In this document: in pieces, positions 41,146-49,319 of the stretch
Numbering within the stretch: the stretch's first letter is position 1
Layout of the letters: each line of letters starts with the position of its first letter
Assembly: GCA_903903945.1 (NCBI GenBank)
Contig: CAIVAP010000046.1
Location: forward strand, 1-51,338
Reading direction: 5' to 3'
Source: an uncultured bacterium
GTDB taxonomy: Bacteria; Zixibacteria; MSB-5A5; CAIYYT01
DNA: 51,338 nt
Program-made: the position numbers and the translations under genes
Notes under the pieces: generated by a model
Seen by the model: only the letters and a program-made list of their open reading frames with translations
What the model was told of the DNA's origin: nothing
Databases searched by the model: none

Positions 41146-42542
41146 TGAACGTGAGAAACAAAACAATCATCTTTGTTCTCGGACTACTCTGTGTCTTTGC
41201 ATTTGCGACACAGACAGTTACGGCCGCCAAATTGGCTCTTCCCCCGATGGCGGAAAAAACACTTCCCAACGGGCTGAAGATTATCGTGGCCGAGAACCAC
41301 GAACAGCCGGTTGTATCCATGCGCCTGTTGATCAAGGTCGGTTCCAGTCTTGATCCGGCCGACAAAGCCGGTCTGGCGAACCTGACCGCCGGTCTGCTGC
41401 GCAAGGGCACAGCCACCCGCGATGCCAACAAGATTTCGCAGGAAATCGACTTCATCGGTGGTTCGCTGGGGGCCGGTTCCGACCTCGATGCTTCTTATGC
41501 CACTAGCGAAGTGCTGACCAAGCACTTCGACAAAGGGCTTGATCTTCTTTCGGACATCGTGCTTAATCCCGCGTTCGCGGCTGCCGAAATCGAACGTCTG
41601 CGCAAGCAGACTATTGGCGCTCTTATGCAGTCGAAAGACGATCCCAATTCCATAGTGGACGAGCAGTACAAGAAATACTTGTTCGGTGACCACCCTTATG
41701 GCAAGCCTGAATCCGGAACGATCGAGTCGGTTAGTTCTCTCACTCGCGACGACATAGTCGGTTTCTGGCAGAAGAACTACATCCCCAACAACTCCGTGCT
41801 TTTTGTGGTTGGTGATGTAAAACCGGAAGAGGTCTTCCCCAAAATCGAGGCTAGTCTCGGCGCCTGGAAACAGGGCGCCCCTCCCGACATGAAGTTTGCT
41901 GCCGCCAAGCCCGCCTCAGGCATCAAGGTTATCTTGATCAACAAGCCCGATGCCACACAGTCGAGCGTCAAGATCGGAAACCTCGGGATCGACCGCTATA
42001 ATCCCGACATTTTCAATTGCCGCGTCATGAACTACATCCTTGGCGGTGGTGGTTTTGTATCCCGGATGATGACGGAGATTCGCCAAAAGCGCGGATTGAC
42101 CTATGACATCAATACTCAGTTTTCGTACAACCGTTTCCCCGGAGAGTTCACCATTACGACCTACACGCGTAACGACTCCACAGCCAGAGCCATCTCCGGA
42201 ATCATGGAGCAGTTGAACAGAATACGCGATACAGACATCGCCCCGCAGGAGTTGAAAGAGACGATTTCGTTTTACGACGGCATATTCCCCCGTCAATTCG
42301 AGACTCTGGATCAAGTCGCCAATCAGTTGTCTACTGTCGAACTATATAGTCTCGGCAAGGACTACCTCGCCGGCTACCTTGACCGAATCGCGAAGGTGAC
42401 CGCGATTGATGTTCGCAGCGTTGCGCAGAAATACATTGACCCGAAAAACCTCTTGATCGTTGTGGTCGGCAAAGCGGACGATGTCCGCGAGATGCTCAAG
42501 CAATTCGGTCCGGTGACGGAGATTGAATTGTCTGACCTGTAG
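41145..42542 (+). CDS. M16-family protein lacking the zinc motif (inactive partner)
   Basis: 465 aa from ATG 41145 (overlap TGATG); GTG 41142 and GTG 41151 are alternatives, the last having the best-spaced GAGGAG. Sec signal 'TIIFVLGLLCVFAFATQTVTA'. At the HxxEH position it has 'GLANLTAGLLRKGT', so zinc cannot bind. The C-terminal module keeps the substrate-binding 'MMTEIRQKRGLTYDINTQFS' R...Y pattern. Such pairs (one zinc-bearing, one R/Y-bearing subunit) are known in M16B peptidases. It is translationally coupled to the active subunit. The repeat hairpin at 42583 follows. Confidence 0.92.
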   Translation: MNVRNKTIIFVLGLLCVFAFATQTVTAAKLALPPMAEKTLPNGLKIIVAENHEQPVVSMRLLIKVGSSLDPADKAGLANLTAGLLRKGTATRDANKISQEIDFIGGSLGAGSDLDASYATSEVLTKHFDKGLDLLSDIVLNPAFAAAEIERLRKQTIGALMQSKDDPNSIVDEQYKKYLFGDHPYGKPESGTIESVSSLTRDDIVGFWQKNYIPNNSVLFVVGDVKPEEVFPKIEASLGAWKQGAPPDMKFAAAKPASGIKVILINKPDATQSSVKIGNLGIDRYNPDIFNCRVMNYILGGGGFVSRMMTEIRQKRGLTYDINTQFSYNRFPGEFTITTYTRNDSTARAISGIMEQLNRIRDTDIAPQELKETISFYDGIFPRQFETLDQVANQLSTVELYSLGKDYLAGYLDRIAKVTAIDVRSVAQKYIDPKNLLIVVVGKADDVREMLKQFGPVTEIELSDL

Positions 42543-42582
42543 GCTCTCGACGATTCTACTCGACAAGAGACTCATCTAAGCA

Positions 42583-42614
42583 AGCGCCGTCAGGAATCAC
42601 TTCCTGACGGCGCT
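42583..42614. terminator. Long perfect hairpin between convergent genes; terminator or repeat
   Basis: 14-bp perfect arms (AGCGCCGTCAGGAA, 42583-42596; 42601-42614) around TCAC. No U-run follows on either strand, so it may be a bidirectional terminator without a tract or one of the GCCGTCAGG repeats also seen at 28967-28991. Confidence 0.6.
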
Positions 42615-42646
42615 CTCATTCTATGGCGCAGTATCCTGATCGCAGC

Positions 42647-43978
42647 TTAGTCCCGTTCCTTCTTCTTCTCCAGCTTCCGTACCCGCATCCTCTCAATCCG
42701 CGGACCATCCATCGTCACTATTTCAAACTGTAGGTAGTCAATCGCTATCTTCTCGCCCAACCGGGGAAACGCTCCGAGGTGGTTGAGTACATAGCCTCCA
42801 ATCGTGTCGACCGAGCTTTCCTCATCAAGCTCCACTTCGAACTCCTTGTTGAAGTTCTCAATCGGAAACTGTGCCTGTACCTGACACAGGCGGCTGTTGA
42901 TCAAAATGAACGGTTCCATTTCTGTGTCATGCTCATCCCGAATTTCACCGACGATTTCTTCAAGAATATCCTCCATGGTGATCAACCCTGCGGTACCGCC
43001 ATATTCGTCGAGCACAATCGCCATGTGTTCATGACTCTTCTGGAAGTCATGTAACTGAGTATGCACCATCTTGGAGTCCGGCACGAAACTTACGGGTCGA
43101 ATAATATCTTGTAGAATAATCAACTCCGAATGCACCAATAGATTGGTGACATCCTTGGTGTGCACGACCCCCTTGATGTTATCAAGCGAATCGGCATAGA
43201 CCGGATAGCGCGAATATCCTTCCTCCGTGATCCTGCGCAGGACTTCCTCCTGCGAGTGTGTGAGATCGACCCCGCAGATGTCCGTGCGCGGCGTCATCGC
43301 CTGGCGAACTGTCGTGTCGGCAAATTCAAATACACCCTCGATCAAATCGCGTTCCGCTTGCTCGAAGTGTCCCTTCTTATGACCTTCGGCCAGGATCAGG
43401 TTGATCTCATCCGACGATATGAATGGATCGAAGCTCTTGTCAGCGAAACCGAAGGGAAGTAGTATCGCCCTCGCCGACAGAGTCAAGATTCTGGCGGGAA
43501 GGTATGCTATTGTCGAGAACACTTTCAATATGGGCGCAACCGACAAGGCCATTTTCGAGGAGAATTTGTACGCGATGTATTTTGGCACCAGTTCGCCGAG
43601 CACCAGAATCAGGTACGAGACGCCGATCACCACTGCCGTCACAGCCACGCTTTCCGCCGTCTGATGCGCAAGTCCGGCTCGTTCAAGCACCGGGACAAGG
43701 TGCGGGACGATCACACTGCCGCCGAGCACTGATGCTGTCGTGCCTGCCAGCGTCATCCCCACCTGGATCGTCGCCAGAAACTTATCCGGCTTCTTAAGCA
43801 TGTCGCCGAGCTGTCTGGCACGTTTGCTACCTTGACTGATAAGGTGTTTTAGGTGACTCTTGCGTGTCGAGACAACAGCGATCTCCGCACCGGCAAAAAA
43901 GCCGTTAATTAGAATCAACACCAGAATAATCAGGATTTCAATTTCGGTTCCGTGCATCGCGAGGAAAATATACGACAA
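42647..43978 (-). CDS. CNNM/CorC-type transporter-associated protein (DUF21, CBS pair, CorC_HlyC)
   Basis: 443 aa. Domain order: CNNM/DUF21 membrane domain (~1-195; 'ILVLILINGFFAGAEIAVVSTRKSHL', 'IQVGMTLAGTTASVLGG'), linker 'DLIEGVFEFADTTVRQAMTPRTDI', two CBS repeats ('GYSRYPVYADSLDNIKGVVHTKDV', 'MAIVLDEYGGTAGLITMEDILEEIVGEI'), and C-terminal CorC_HlyC domain ('VDTIGGYVLNHLGAFPRLGEKI'). Homologs take part in Mg2+/Co2+ efflux and corrinoid-free metal homeostasis; 'hemolysin' labels are historical. Met8 is an alternative start. Inner membrane. Confidence 0.95.
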   Translation of the reverse strand: MSYIFLAMHGTEIEILIILVLILINGFFAGAEIAVVSTRKSHLKHLISQGSKRARQLGDMLKKPDKFLATIQVGMTLAGTTASVLGGSVIVPHLVPVLERAGLAHQTAESVAVTAVVIGVSYLILVLGELVPKYIAYKFSSKMALSVAPILKVFSTIAYLPARILTLSARAILLPFGFADKSFDPFISSDEINLILAEGHKKGHFEQAERDLIEGVFEFADTTVRQAMTPRTDICGVDLTHSQEEVLRRITEEGYSRYPVYADSLDNIKGVVHTKDVTNLLVHSELIILQDIIRPVSFVPDSKMVHTQLHDFQKSHEHMAIVLDEYGGTAGLITMEDILEEIVGEIRDEHDTEMEPFILINSRLCQVQAQFPIENFNKEFEVELDEESSVDTIGGYVLNHLGAFPRLGEKIAIDYLQFEIVTMDGPRIERMRVRKLEKKKERD

Positions 43979-44122
43979 TTGTTAGGCGAAACACAAGGCA
44001 GTCTACACATTACCGCCGTGACCCATCCTAACCCCATCTTACAGCTACATTTCTGCATTCGGTATTCCGATAACAGACATGTAGGAGTGTATCTTTTGGC
44101 TTAACATTGGTGTGTCTGCCGA

Positions 44123-44746
44123 ATGAGTGATTTTATTCCGGCCGGCCGGCTGTCCGCAGTCGACCACGGCGATCAGAAAATTGCAATCCAGACGGAGTTC
44201 TCGAAGTGTCCGGAACCCCGTATCGCCACCACTGTTAGCATTGGCGGACGAACCATCCACAAAATTCAAAAACTCTGGGGCAAAACCATTGATTCTCTTG
44301 ACGAAATGCGGCAGGTTGAGGAACTCATTAACCAACAACACGATGAGGTCACAGCTCTCGTCCACGAACACGCCGGCACTCTCATCCGGCACTCCGAGAA
44401 GGGTCATGCTGCGTCCGTCTCTCAGTCCACCCTCGAACAGGTGGAAAAGATACCGGCCGTCAAATCAGCCTTTATTATCCTGCCGGATGGCAAGGTAGAG
44501 GGCCGAAACAACGTCAGTAAAGAAGCCGAGATGCTGGCGGCAATGATTTACAGCCTGACTGATGTCCTCTTCGATATGGCACGGGTCAGCAATCTGGGGG
44601 ACTGTGATGACTGTGTCCTCAATCTGGGCACGCGCGACGTGCTGCTGCTGCCTTTCAAAGGTGGTTATCTTGTCGCTTTGACCGATGCGAAAGCCCGCAA
44701 ACGCGAAATTTTCGCCGAACTCTGGAGAATCGCGAGGGCTGCATGA
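44123..44746 (+). CDS. Roadblock/LC7-like protein (1)
   Basis: 207 aa. The first ~110 residues ('TTVSIGGRTIHKIQKLWG', 'DEMRQVEELINQQHDEVTALVHEHA') are helical and of unknown fold. Residues ~112-207 match the roadblock/LC7 pattern: 'VKSAFIILPDGKVEGRNNVSKEAEMLAAMIYSLTDVLF...VLLLPFKGGYLVALTD', ending in a long helix. In bacteria such proteins bind small Ras-like GTPases (MglB with MglA), but no GTPase gene is nearby. A CxxC (DCDDC) sits in the domain. It overlaps the next gene by ATGA (44743-44746), so the two are translated together. Confidence 0.68.
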   Translation: MSDFIPAGRLSAVDHGDQKIAIQTEFSKCPEPRIATTVSIGGRTIHKIQKLWGKTIDSLDEMRQVEELINQQHDEVTALVHEHAGTLIRHSEKGHAASVSQSTLEQVEKIPAVKSAFIILPDGKVEGRNNVSKEAEMLAAMIYSLTDVLFDMARVSNLGDCDDCVLNLGTRDVLLLPFKGGYLVALTDAKARKREIFAELWRIARAA

Positions 44747-45480
44747 ACAAGATCATCGAAACAATTCGCGGCGTCGTCGGCGTCTCTGGCGTCATCCTGT
44801 GGGAAAAGCGAACCAACAAATACCACAAACTGCTGCCGGCACGCTTCGGAAAAGATACGGTCGATCAGCTTTATCGGCAGATTGCCCGCTTTTGCGAGAT
44901 TCGCGACCGGAACTGCGGCGCCATCGTCCGCTTCCAGAAGGGATGGCTTTTTCTGCACAATTACGACACTTTCGCCTTGCTCGTCATCGGTAAGGCGGAT
45001 CTCAACACGACGACCCTGAACCTGGTCGTCAAGTCGTCGATCTCCGCCTTGGAAAGCGCCCTTGGCTCCCAGGCGACCGCTCCGTCGCCGCATTTCACAT
45101 TTCTGCCCGAACATGCATCGGCGCTGGCGCGGGCAATCAACTTGTCGCTCGGATTCCTGCAGGCGCATGTCTCCCGTTTCGAGATCGCCGAATTGCTTCG
45201 ACAGGCCAAATCCGACCTGATCGCCGAACTGCCTTCTCTCAAGAACTTCTCGGTCGATGCCAACGGTGGTGTCATCCTGATCAAAGGCGCCGAGAAGCTA
45301 ATGGATATCACTGCTGTTGAAGCCGCCGCGCGATTGGTAGCGACGGTTGCCGATCGCACCAGAGGTCGCACCGGAAACGCCGATTTCAATATCGAGAAGG
45401 TAACTGCCCCAGTACGCGACACACTGACCAAATTAGGTTTCTACCTCGTTTTCAAGGAATCTCTCAAAACCCGCGCCTAA
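44743..45480 (+). CDS. Roadblock-like N-terminal domain with unknown C-terminal domain (2)
   Basis: 245 aa. The N-terminal ~105 residues ('IIETIRGVVGVSGVILWEKRTNKYHKLL', 'GAIVRFQKGWLFLHNYDTFALLVIGKADLNTTTLNLVVKSSISALE') follow the roadblock strand-helix order. The C-terminal ~120 residues ('FEIAELLRQAKSDLIAELPSLKNFSVDANGGVILIKG', 'VRDTLTKLGFYLVFKE') are not recognised. It is the second gene of a coupled pair and may form a heterodimer with the first. No signal peptide, so cytosolic. The assignment rests on pattern only. Confidence 0.6.
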   Translation: MNKIIETIRGVVGVSGVILWEKRTNKYHKLLPARFGKDTVDQLYRQIARFCEIRDRNCGAIVRFQKGWLFLHNYDTFALLVIGKADLNTTTLNLVVKSSISALESALGSQATAPSPHFTFLPEHASALARAINLSLGFLQAHVSRFEIAELLRQAKSDLIAELPSLKNFSVDANGGVILIKGAEKLMDITAVEAAARLVATVADRTRGRTGNADFNIEKVTAPVRDTLTKLGFYLVFKESLKTRA

Positions 45481-45995
45481 GACAGATCCAGAAAGACAGC
45501 GTCCCATCCGACCCGCAACGTCAACGGATATACCTTGCCGGTTACACAAACTACTTCAGAATGTCACGTGGGAAGAATCAGGTAGAAAAAAAGATAGAGA
45601 GGGGGAGTGTTACGACACCGAATTTGAAAAAACTCCTCATTCGATACGGTAAAGGTTTTTTACAGCCACCTCGGCTTTTTGCTCCCGCTAACCACCCGCC
45701 GAAGGCGAGCGGGTCACGGCAGGACGCGCAACCATAATAGGGGCGACCTTCATTGATGAGTTGTTAGAGATTTTTCAAATAATCCCCTCTCTAACATTTG
45801 CAACAATATACGTCGTCAGCGGCTTTTTCCAAGCCGAAATTCGCTCACCTCACAATAAACGTTGTGACGGCACGCTTTTTGAAGTGCCTGCTAATCACTG
45901 TTCGCAACGTTTCTACGTTGAGATTTGGCTTGCCCCCGATTGCTCCACTTAGTATATGATATCGTCACGTATCATTGAAACTGAAGGATCGAAAA
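45481..45995. other. Long non-coding gap with small inverted repeats
   Basis: No credible ORF. Two inverted repeats are seen: ACCCGC/GCGGGT (45694-45699 with 45709-45714) and TGTTAGAGA/TCTCTAACA (45762-45770 with 45788-45796, 17-nt loop). A TATGAT at 45955-45960 could be a -10 box for acpS, but no -35 is found at the right distance. An uncharacterised small RNA is possible, but nothing shows it. Confidence 0.4.
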
Positions 45996-46358
45996 TTGAG
46001 CAGCATTTGCGGCACCGGGGTTGATATAATCGAAATCCCACGGATCAAAAGGGCTTACGAACGTTGGGGCAAAGACTTCCTCGAAAAGATTTATTTGCCT
46101 CACGAAATCGACTATTGCTTGCGCAAAGTCAACCCTTACCCATCGTTGGCGGCGCGGTTTGCCGCCAAAGAGGCCTGCTTCAAAGCGCTATCACAATCGG
46201 GAATTCACATTCCCCTCTGGCGCGGTATTTCTGTCGGTCGTGCCCCCGATGGCCGCCCGCATTTGCTCGTTCCCAAAGCCCCCGGCGTGCGGCTGCACCT
46301 GTCGCTGACTCACGGCAAAGAGTTTGCCATCGCGATGGTTGTCGTCGAACGGGACTAA
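45996..46358 (+). CDS. acpS: Holo-[acyl-carrier-protein] synthase
   Basis: 120 aa from TTG 45996, chosen because AAGGA lies 8 nt upstream and the product then begins 'MSSICGTGVDIIEIPRI', like other AcpS; TTG 45975 would add seven residues. Mg2+-binding Asp in 'GVDIIEI' and Glu in 'RFAAKEACFKAL' are in place, and the tail 'HLSLTHGKEFAIAMVVVE' is the usual beta hairpin. It transfers 4'-phosphopantetheine from CoA to apo-ACP for fatty-acid synthesis. Slightly short of the ~125 aa norm. Followed by a REP pair. Confidence 0.93.
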   Translation: MSSICGTGVDIIEIPRIKRAYERWGKDFLEKIYLPHEIDYCLRKVNPYPSLAARFAAKEACFKALSQSGIHIPLWRGISVGRAPDGRPHLLVPKAPGVRLHLSLTHGKEFAIAMVVVERD

Positions 46359-46426
46359 CAGCTTCTGAAGCATTCGCTGTAAAATCCGTTTGCATCAGCG
46401 TTGTGGCGATTATCTTGAAATGGCTT

Positions 46427-46501
46427 GTAGGGGCAACCCTTGCGGTTGCCCGATGGCTAGCTTGCTGTTGACGAACGGGCAGGCGTAAGACCTGCCCCTA
46501 C
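46427..46501. repeat. Pair of inverted GTAG-REPs (BIME-like)
   Basis: REP on the + strand: GTAG (46427-46430) then GGGCAACC/GGTTGCCC around CTTGC (to 46451). REP on the minus strand: head CTAC (46498-46501) with arms GGGCAGG/CCTGCCC (46477-46483, 46491-46497). The heads face outward, the arrangement of bacterial interspersed mosaic elements. Intergenic between acpS and the aldolase gene. Confidence 0.75.
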
Positions 46502-46554
46502 AGAGCAGAAATGCATTGGAATCGCGATGAACTAACAATACATGGAGGTATAAA

Positions 46555-47634
46555 ATGCCATTAAGCGTCTCTCAAATTGAATCAATGCTGGGGCCGGATG
46601 CCAAGTCCCTGATGACTTTCGAGTGCAAAGGTCTGCCCAAGGGCAGGATCAGTGTACCGGGACCGGACTTCACCGATCGTGTAACTGCTCTTTCAGATCG
46701 CCCAAATCAGGTGTTGCGTAATCTGGAGTGGATCCACAGGACCGGATGTCTTGCCGGGACCGGCTACATGTCGATTCTGCCGGTCGATCAGGGCATCGAA
46801 CATTCCGGCAGCGCGTCGTTTGCGCCGAATATCGATTGCTTCGATCCCGAAGGCATCGTCAAACTCGCGATCGAAGGGGGCTGCAACGGCGTTGCTTCAA
46901 CCTTCGGTGTATTGGGTGCCGTCGCGCGCAAGTATGCACACAAGATTCCGATGATCGTCAAAATCAATCACAACGAGTTCCTCGGTTATCCGAACACATA
47001 CGATCAAATCATGTTCGGTAAAGTCGAGCAGGCGTTTGATATGGGTGCGGTGGCGGTCGGAGCGACGATCTATTTTGGTTCCGAGGGAGCACATCGGCAG
47101 ATAGTCGAAGTTGCCGAGGCGTTTGCGCTGGCACACGAGATGGGCATGTTCACCGTACTCTGGTGCTACCTGCGCAATAGTGCCTTCAAAGCTGAGGGTG
47201 TCGACTATCACACCTCAGCCGATCTGACCGGTCAGGCGAATCATCTCGGTGTGACAATTCAGGCCGACATCATCAAGCAGAAGGCGCCCGATTGCGACGG
47301 CGGTTTCCCCGCCGTGGAAAAGGCGACCGGCAAATCATATAGCAAGTACAGCAAGAAAATGTACGGCACGCTCTACACGACGCATCCGGTCGACATGGTG
47401 CGCTATCAAGTTGCCAACTGCTACATGGGGCGCATTGGTCTGATCAACTCCGGCGGCGCATCAGGGCAGAACGATTTGGCTGATGCCGTCAAGACCGCAG
47501 TGGTCAACAAGCGCGGTGGCGGCATGGGCATGATCTCCGGCCGCAAAGCCTTCCAGAAGCCCATGAAAGAAGGCGTGGAATTGCTGAACGCGATCCAGGA
47601 TGTGTATTTGTGTAAAGAGATTACGGTAGCGTAG
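46555..47634 (+). CDS. fbaB: Class I fructose-bisphosphate aldolase (DhnA/FbaB family)
   Basis: 359 aa behind GGAGG. '[15 protein letters not shown]' (71-85), '[13 protein letters not shown]' (134-146), '[13 protein letters not shown]' and '[12 protein letters not shown]' with the Schiff-base lysine (~241) match the DhnA-type class I aldolase, related to E. coli FbaB and archaeal enzymes. It reversibly splits fructose 1,6-bisphosphate into DHAP and glyceraldehyde 3-phosphate and serves glycolysis or gluconeogenesis. '[17 protein letters not shown]' near the end binds phosphate. Flanked on both sides by GTAG-REP clusters. Confidence 0.94.
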   Translation: MPLSVSQIESMLGPDAKSLMTFECKGLPKGRISVPGPDFTDRVTALSDRPNQVLRNLEWIHRTGCLAGTGYMSILPVDQGIEHSGSASFAPNIDCFDPEGIVKLAIEGGCNGVASTFGVLGAVARKYAHKIPMIVKINHNEFLGYPNTYDQIMFGKVEQAFDMGAVAVGATIYFGSEGAHRQIVEVAEAFALAHEMGMFTVLWCYLRNSAFKAEGVDYHTSADLTGQANHLGVTIQADIIKQKAPDCDGGFPAVEKATGKSYSKYSKKMYGTLYTTHPVDMVRYQVANCYMGRIGLINSGGASGQNDLADAVKTAVVNKRGGGMGMISGRKAFQKPMKEGVELLNAIQDVYLCKEITVA

Positions 47635-47652
47635 CATCGGTTTCAATTTTTC

Positions 47653-47820
47653 GTAGGGGCAACCCCACGTGGTTGCCCCTGTCATTAGAACAGACAGTCA
47701 AGAGCGGACAGCCGCACAAGGGTGTCATTCCCCCGAAAGCGGCAAGTTGTAGGTCAGAACCGCTTCGGTTCTGACAATTCATAATCGCCACTCACCGTAG
47801 CCCACAGCTTGCTGTGGGCT
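47653..47820. repeat. Three tandem GTAG-REP elements
   Basis: GTAG at 47653-47656 + GGGCAACC/GGTTGCCC; GTAG at 47749-47752 + GTCAGAACC/GGTTCTGAC (47753-47775); GTAG at 47797-47800 + CCCACAGC/GCTGTGGG (47801-47818). Each head directly precedes a perfect palindrome, but palindrome sequence differs from copy to copy. The gap 47635-47939 holds these plus a promoter and nothing else. Confidence 0.75.
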
Positions 47821-47860
47821 CGTCCCAACCCGGCTGGAAACCGGCATTGAGCAATTCCCC

Positions 47861-47891
47861 TTGACACCGCCATCTTCATAGAGCTTATTAT
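47861..47891 (+). promoter_or_regulatory. Putative promoter of the secreted-protein gene at 47940
   Basis: TTGACA (47861-47866), 19-bp spacer, TATTAT (47886-47891), start 49 bp downstream. The block GAGCTTA(T/C)TATCAAC matches the element at 814-850. Confidence 0.5.
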
Positions 47892-47939
47892 CAACAGAAT
47901 TGAGACAGTTGAACGTCGGGATGGTTGAGGGATTGAAAT

Positions 47940-49298
47940 ATGTATGAGCCACAATCTATGGTGAAGCAATTGCCCCGAAGAAAGCTGCGTGGTATCCTTG
48001 CTGTAAAAGGGTTGCTTCTCTCTTCGGTCATAATCGCGATGCTAAGCGGCACCGCTCAGGCGGCTAACGGTAAGATAGTGTTTGAAGAACAGGGCCGAAC
48101 GCGAGTGAACCTGGCATATTATGAGCATTACAAATTACCGTTTGATCTGGAAGTGCACGGTTGGTTTTGGGATGATACGACAATAGCTTTACAGTGCGAG
48201 TGGTTCCAGCGCAGATGGGTGGGAAATGCACCCGGTGAACTCTATCCCCTCTATGACTTCTTCAAAGTGAATACCAGTGATCCTCATGGTGCTGATTGGG
48301 TAATCAAAGATCACGTGGAAGCAGTTATTCTTGAGGGTGGTGTGGAACGCAGCCCCGACGGCGTACAGGCAGCCTACTTCCCCGACCAATTCGTACTCGG
48401 TTCATTATGCATTTATGACCTGCAGCGTGATCGCAAACGGACGATCGAGGGTCCCGACAGCGTTCTGATGTCCCGTATTTCATGGAACCCAGTCAGGAAT
48501 CTCATCCTCGTGAAGGGAGAGATTCCCGATAGAGAAGGTTGGGCAAGAGCTGGATGGACGGATCGGAAGCCTTCCCCTCTTAGAGGTGAATGGCCGTCAG
48601 TGGACCAGTATCATTCACCAGCATTCTTTGCAGGCCTTGCATACTACCTGTATGACCCAACGAAAAACGAGTTCAAACCAGCCCATGTGCTGAAGCAATC
48701 ATTTTTAGGAAGGGCTATGTACAACGAAGCTGTCTGGCGTGAAGATGGCGAGGCGTTCTTCTTTTCCTACTGCGACCGGGGGTGCCCGTCCGGCGACACC
48801 CGCCACTACGTGATCGGTCTCTACAACCTGGATTCAGATAGTGCGGTCATATTGTATGAAGGGGAGCCTCTAGCCGATCAGTTGGTCACCAACCTACCTG
48901 CGTATGACAGCAGTTTGGTATTCTTCGATTATATACTCGACCGGGTAGCCACTCGATTCGATTATATGGTATTCATTGATTTCGATCCGTTGACCGGTAG
49001 AAGCGACACCCTATGGACATCGAGGGGGCGGATTGATCCCAGAGATGGTCTGATACCTACACCTTTGTTGTCACCAGACCGCCGCTTTGTTGCCTACTAT
49101 ATCTCCGGCCATTTCTTCGTGGACAAGCTTGGAGCAACGGGTGCAGAGCAAATATTCTCAACCAAAGTCAAAGTCGGCGGAAATCAAATGGCTGCCGGGT
49201 TTGATCGCAGCGGAAGAAAGTTGTTCTACGTGGAGAGGAGTTCGAAGTCCCGCTATGACATTGAACTTGTCTGGGGTGAACTGAAGGACGTGAAGTAG
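47940..49298 (+). CDS. Hypothetical secreted beta-propeller-like protein
   Basis: 452 aa; a GAGGG site precedes ATG 47940 (Met7 at 47958 is an alternative). Basic N-terminus, then hydrophobic 'LLLSSVIIAMLSGTAQAA', a Sec signal. No family recognised. The mature part has repeated strand patterns with 'SPDGVQAAYF', 'SWNPVRNLILVKGE', 'REDGEAFFFSYCDRG', 'LSPDRRFVAYYISG', 'DRSGRKLFYVERS', the short 'S.D...(I/V)AY' form of TolB/WD40-like propellers. Cys pair 'CDRGC' may form a disulfide. Probably periplasmic or surface-located; function unknown. Its promoter-like element is shared with the FISUMP lipoprotein gene. Confidence 0.7.
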   Translation: MYEPQSMVKQLPRRKLRGILAVKGLLLSSVIIAMLSGTAQAANGKIVFEEQGRTRVNLAYYEHYKLPFDLEVHGWFWDDTTIALQCEWFQRRWVGNAPGELYPLYDFFKVNTSDPHGADWVIKDHVEAVILEGGVERSPDGVQAAYFPDQFVLGSLCIYDLQRDRKRTIEGPDSVLMSRISWNPVRNLILVKGEIPDREGWARAGWTDRKPSPLRGEWPSVDQYHSPAFFAGLAYYLYDPTKNEFKPAHVLKQSFLGRAMYNEAVWREDGEAFFFSYCDRGCPSGDTRHYVIGLYNLDSDSAVILYEGEPLADQLVTNLPAYDSSLVFFDYILDRVATRFDYMVFIDFDPLTGRSDTLWTSRGRIDPRDGLIPTPLLSPDRRFVAYYISGHFFVDKLGATGAEQIFSTKVKVGGNQMAAGFDRSGRKLFYVERSSKSRYDIELVWGELKDVK

Positions 49299-49319
49299 GC
49301 ATGGAGACTGGTTGTTCTC

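Noticed and set aside
45761..45952. 63-codon ORF in the gap before acpS
   Set aside because: No ribosome site, and its translation shows no signal, domain or helix pattern.
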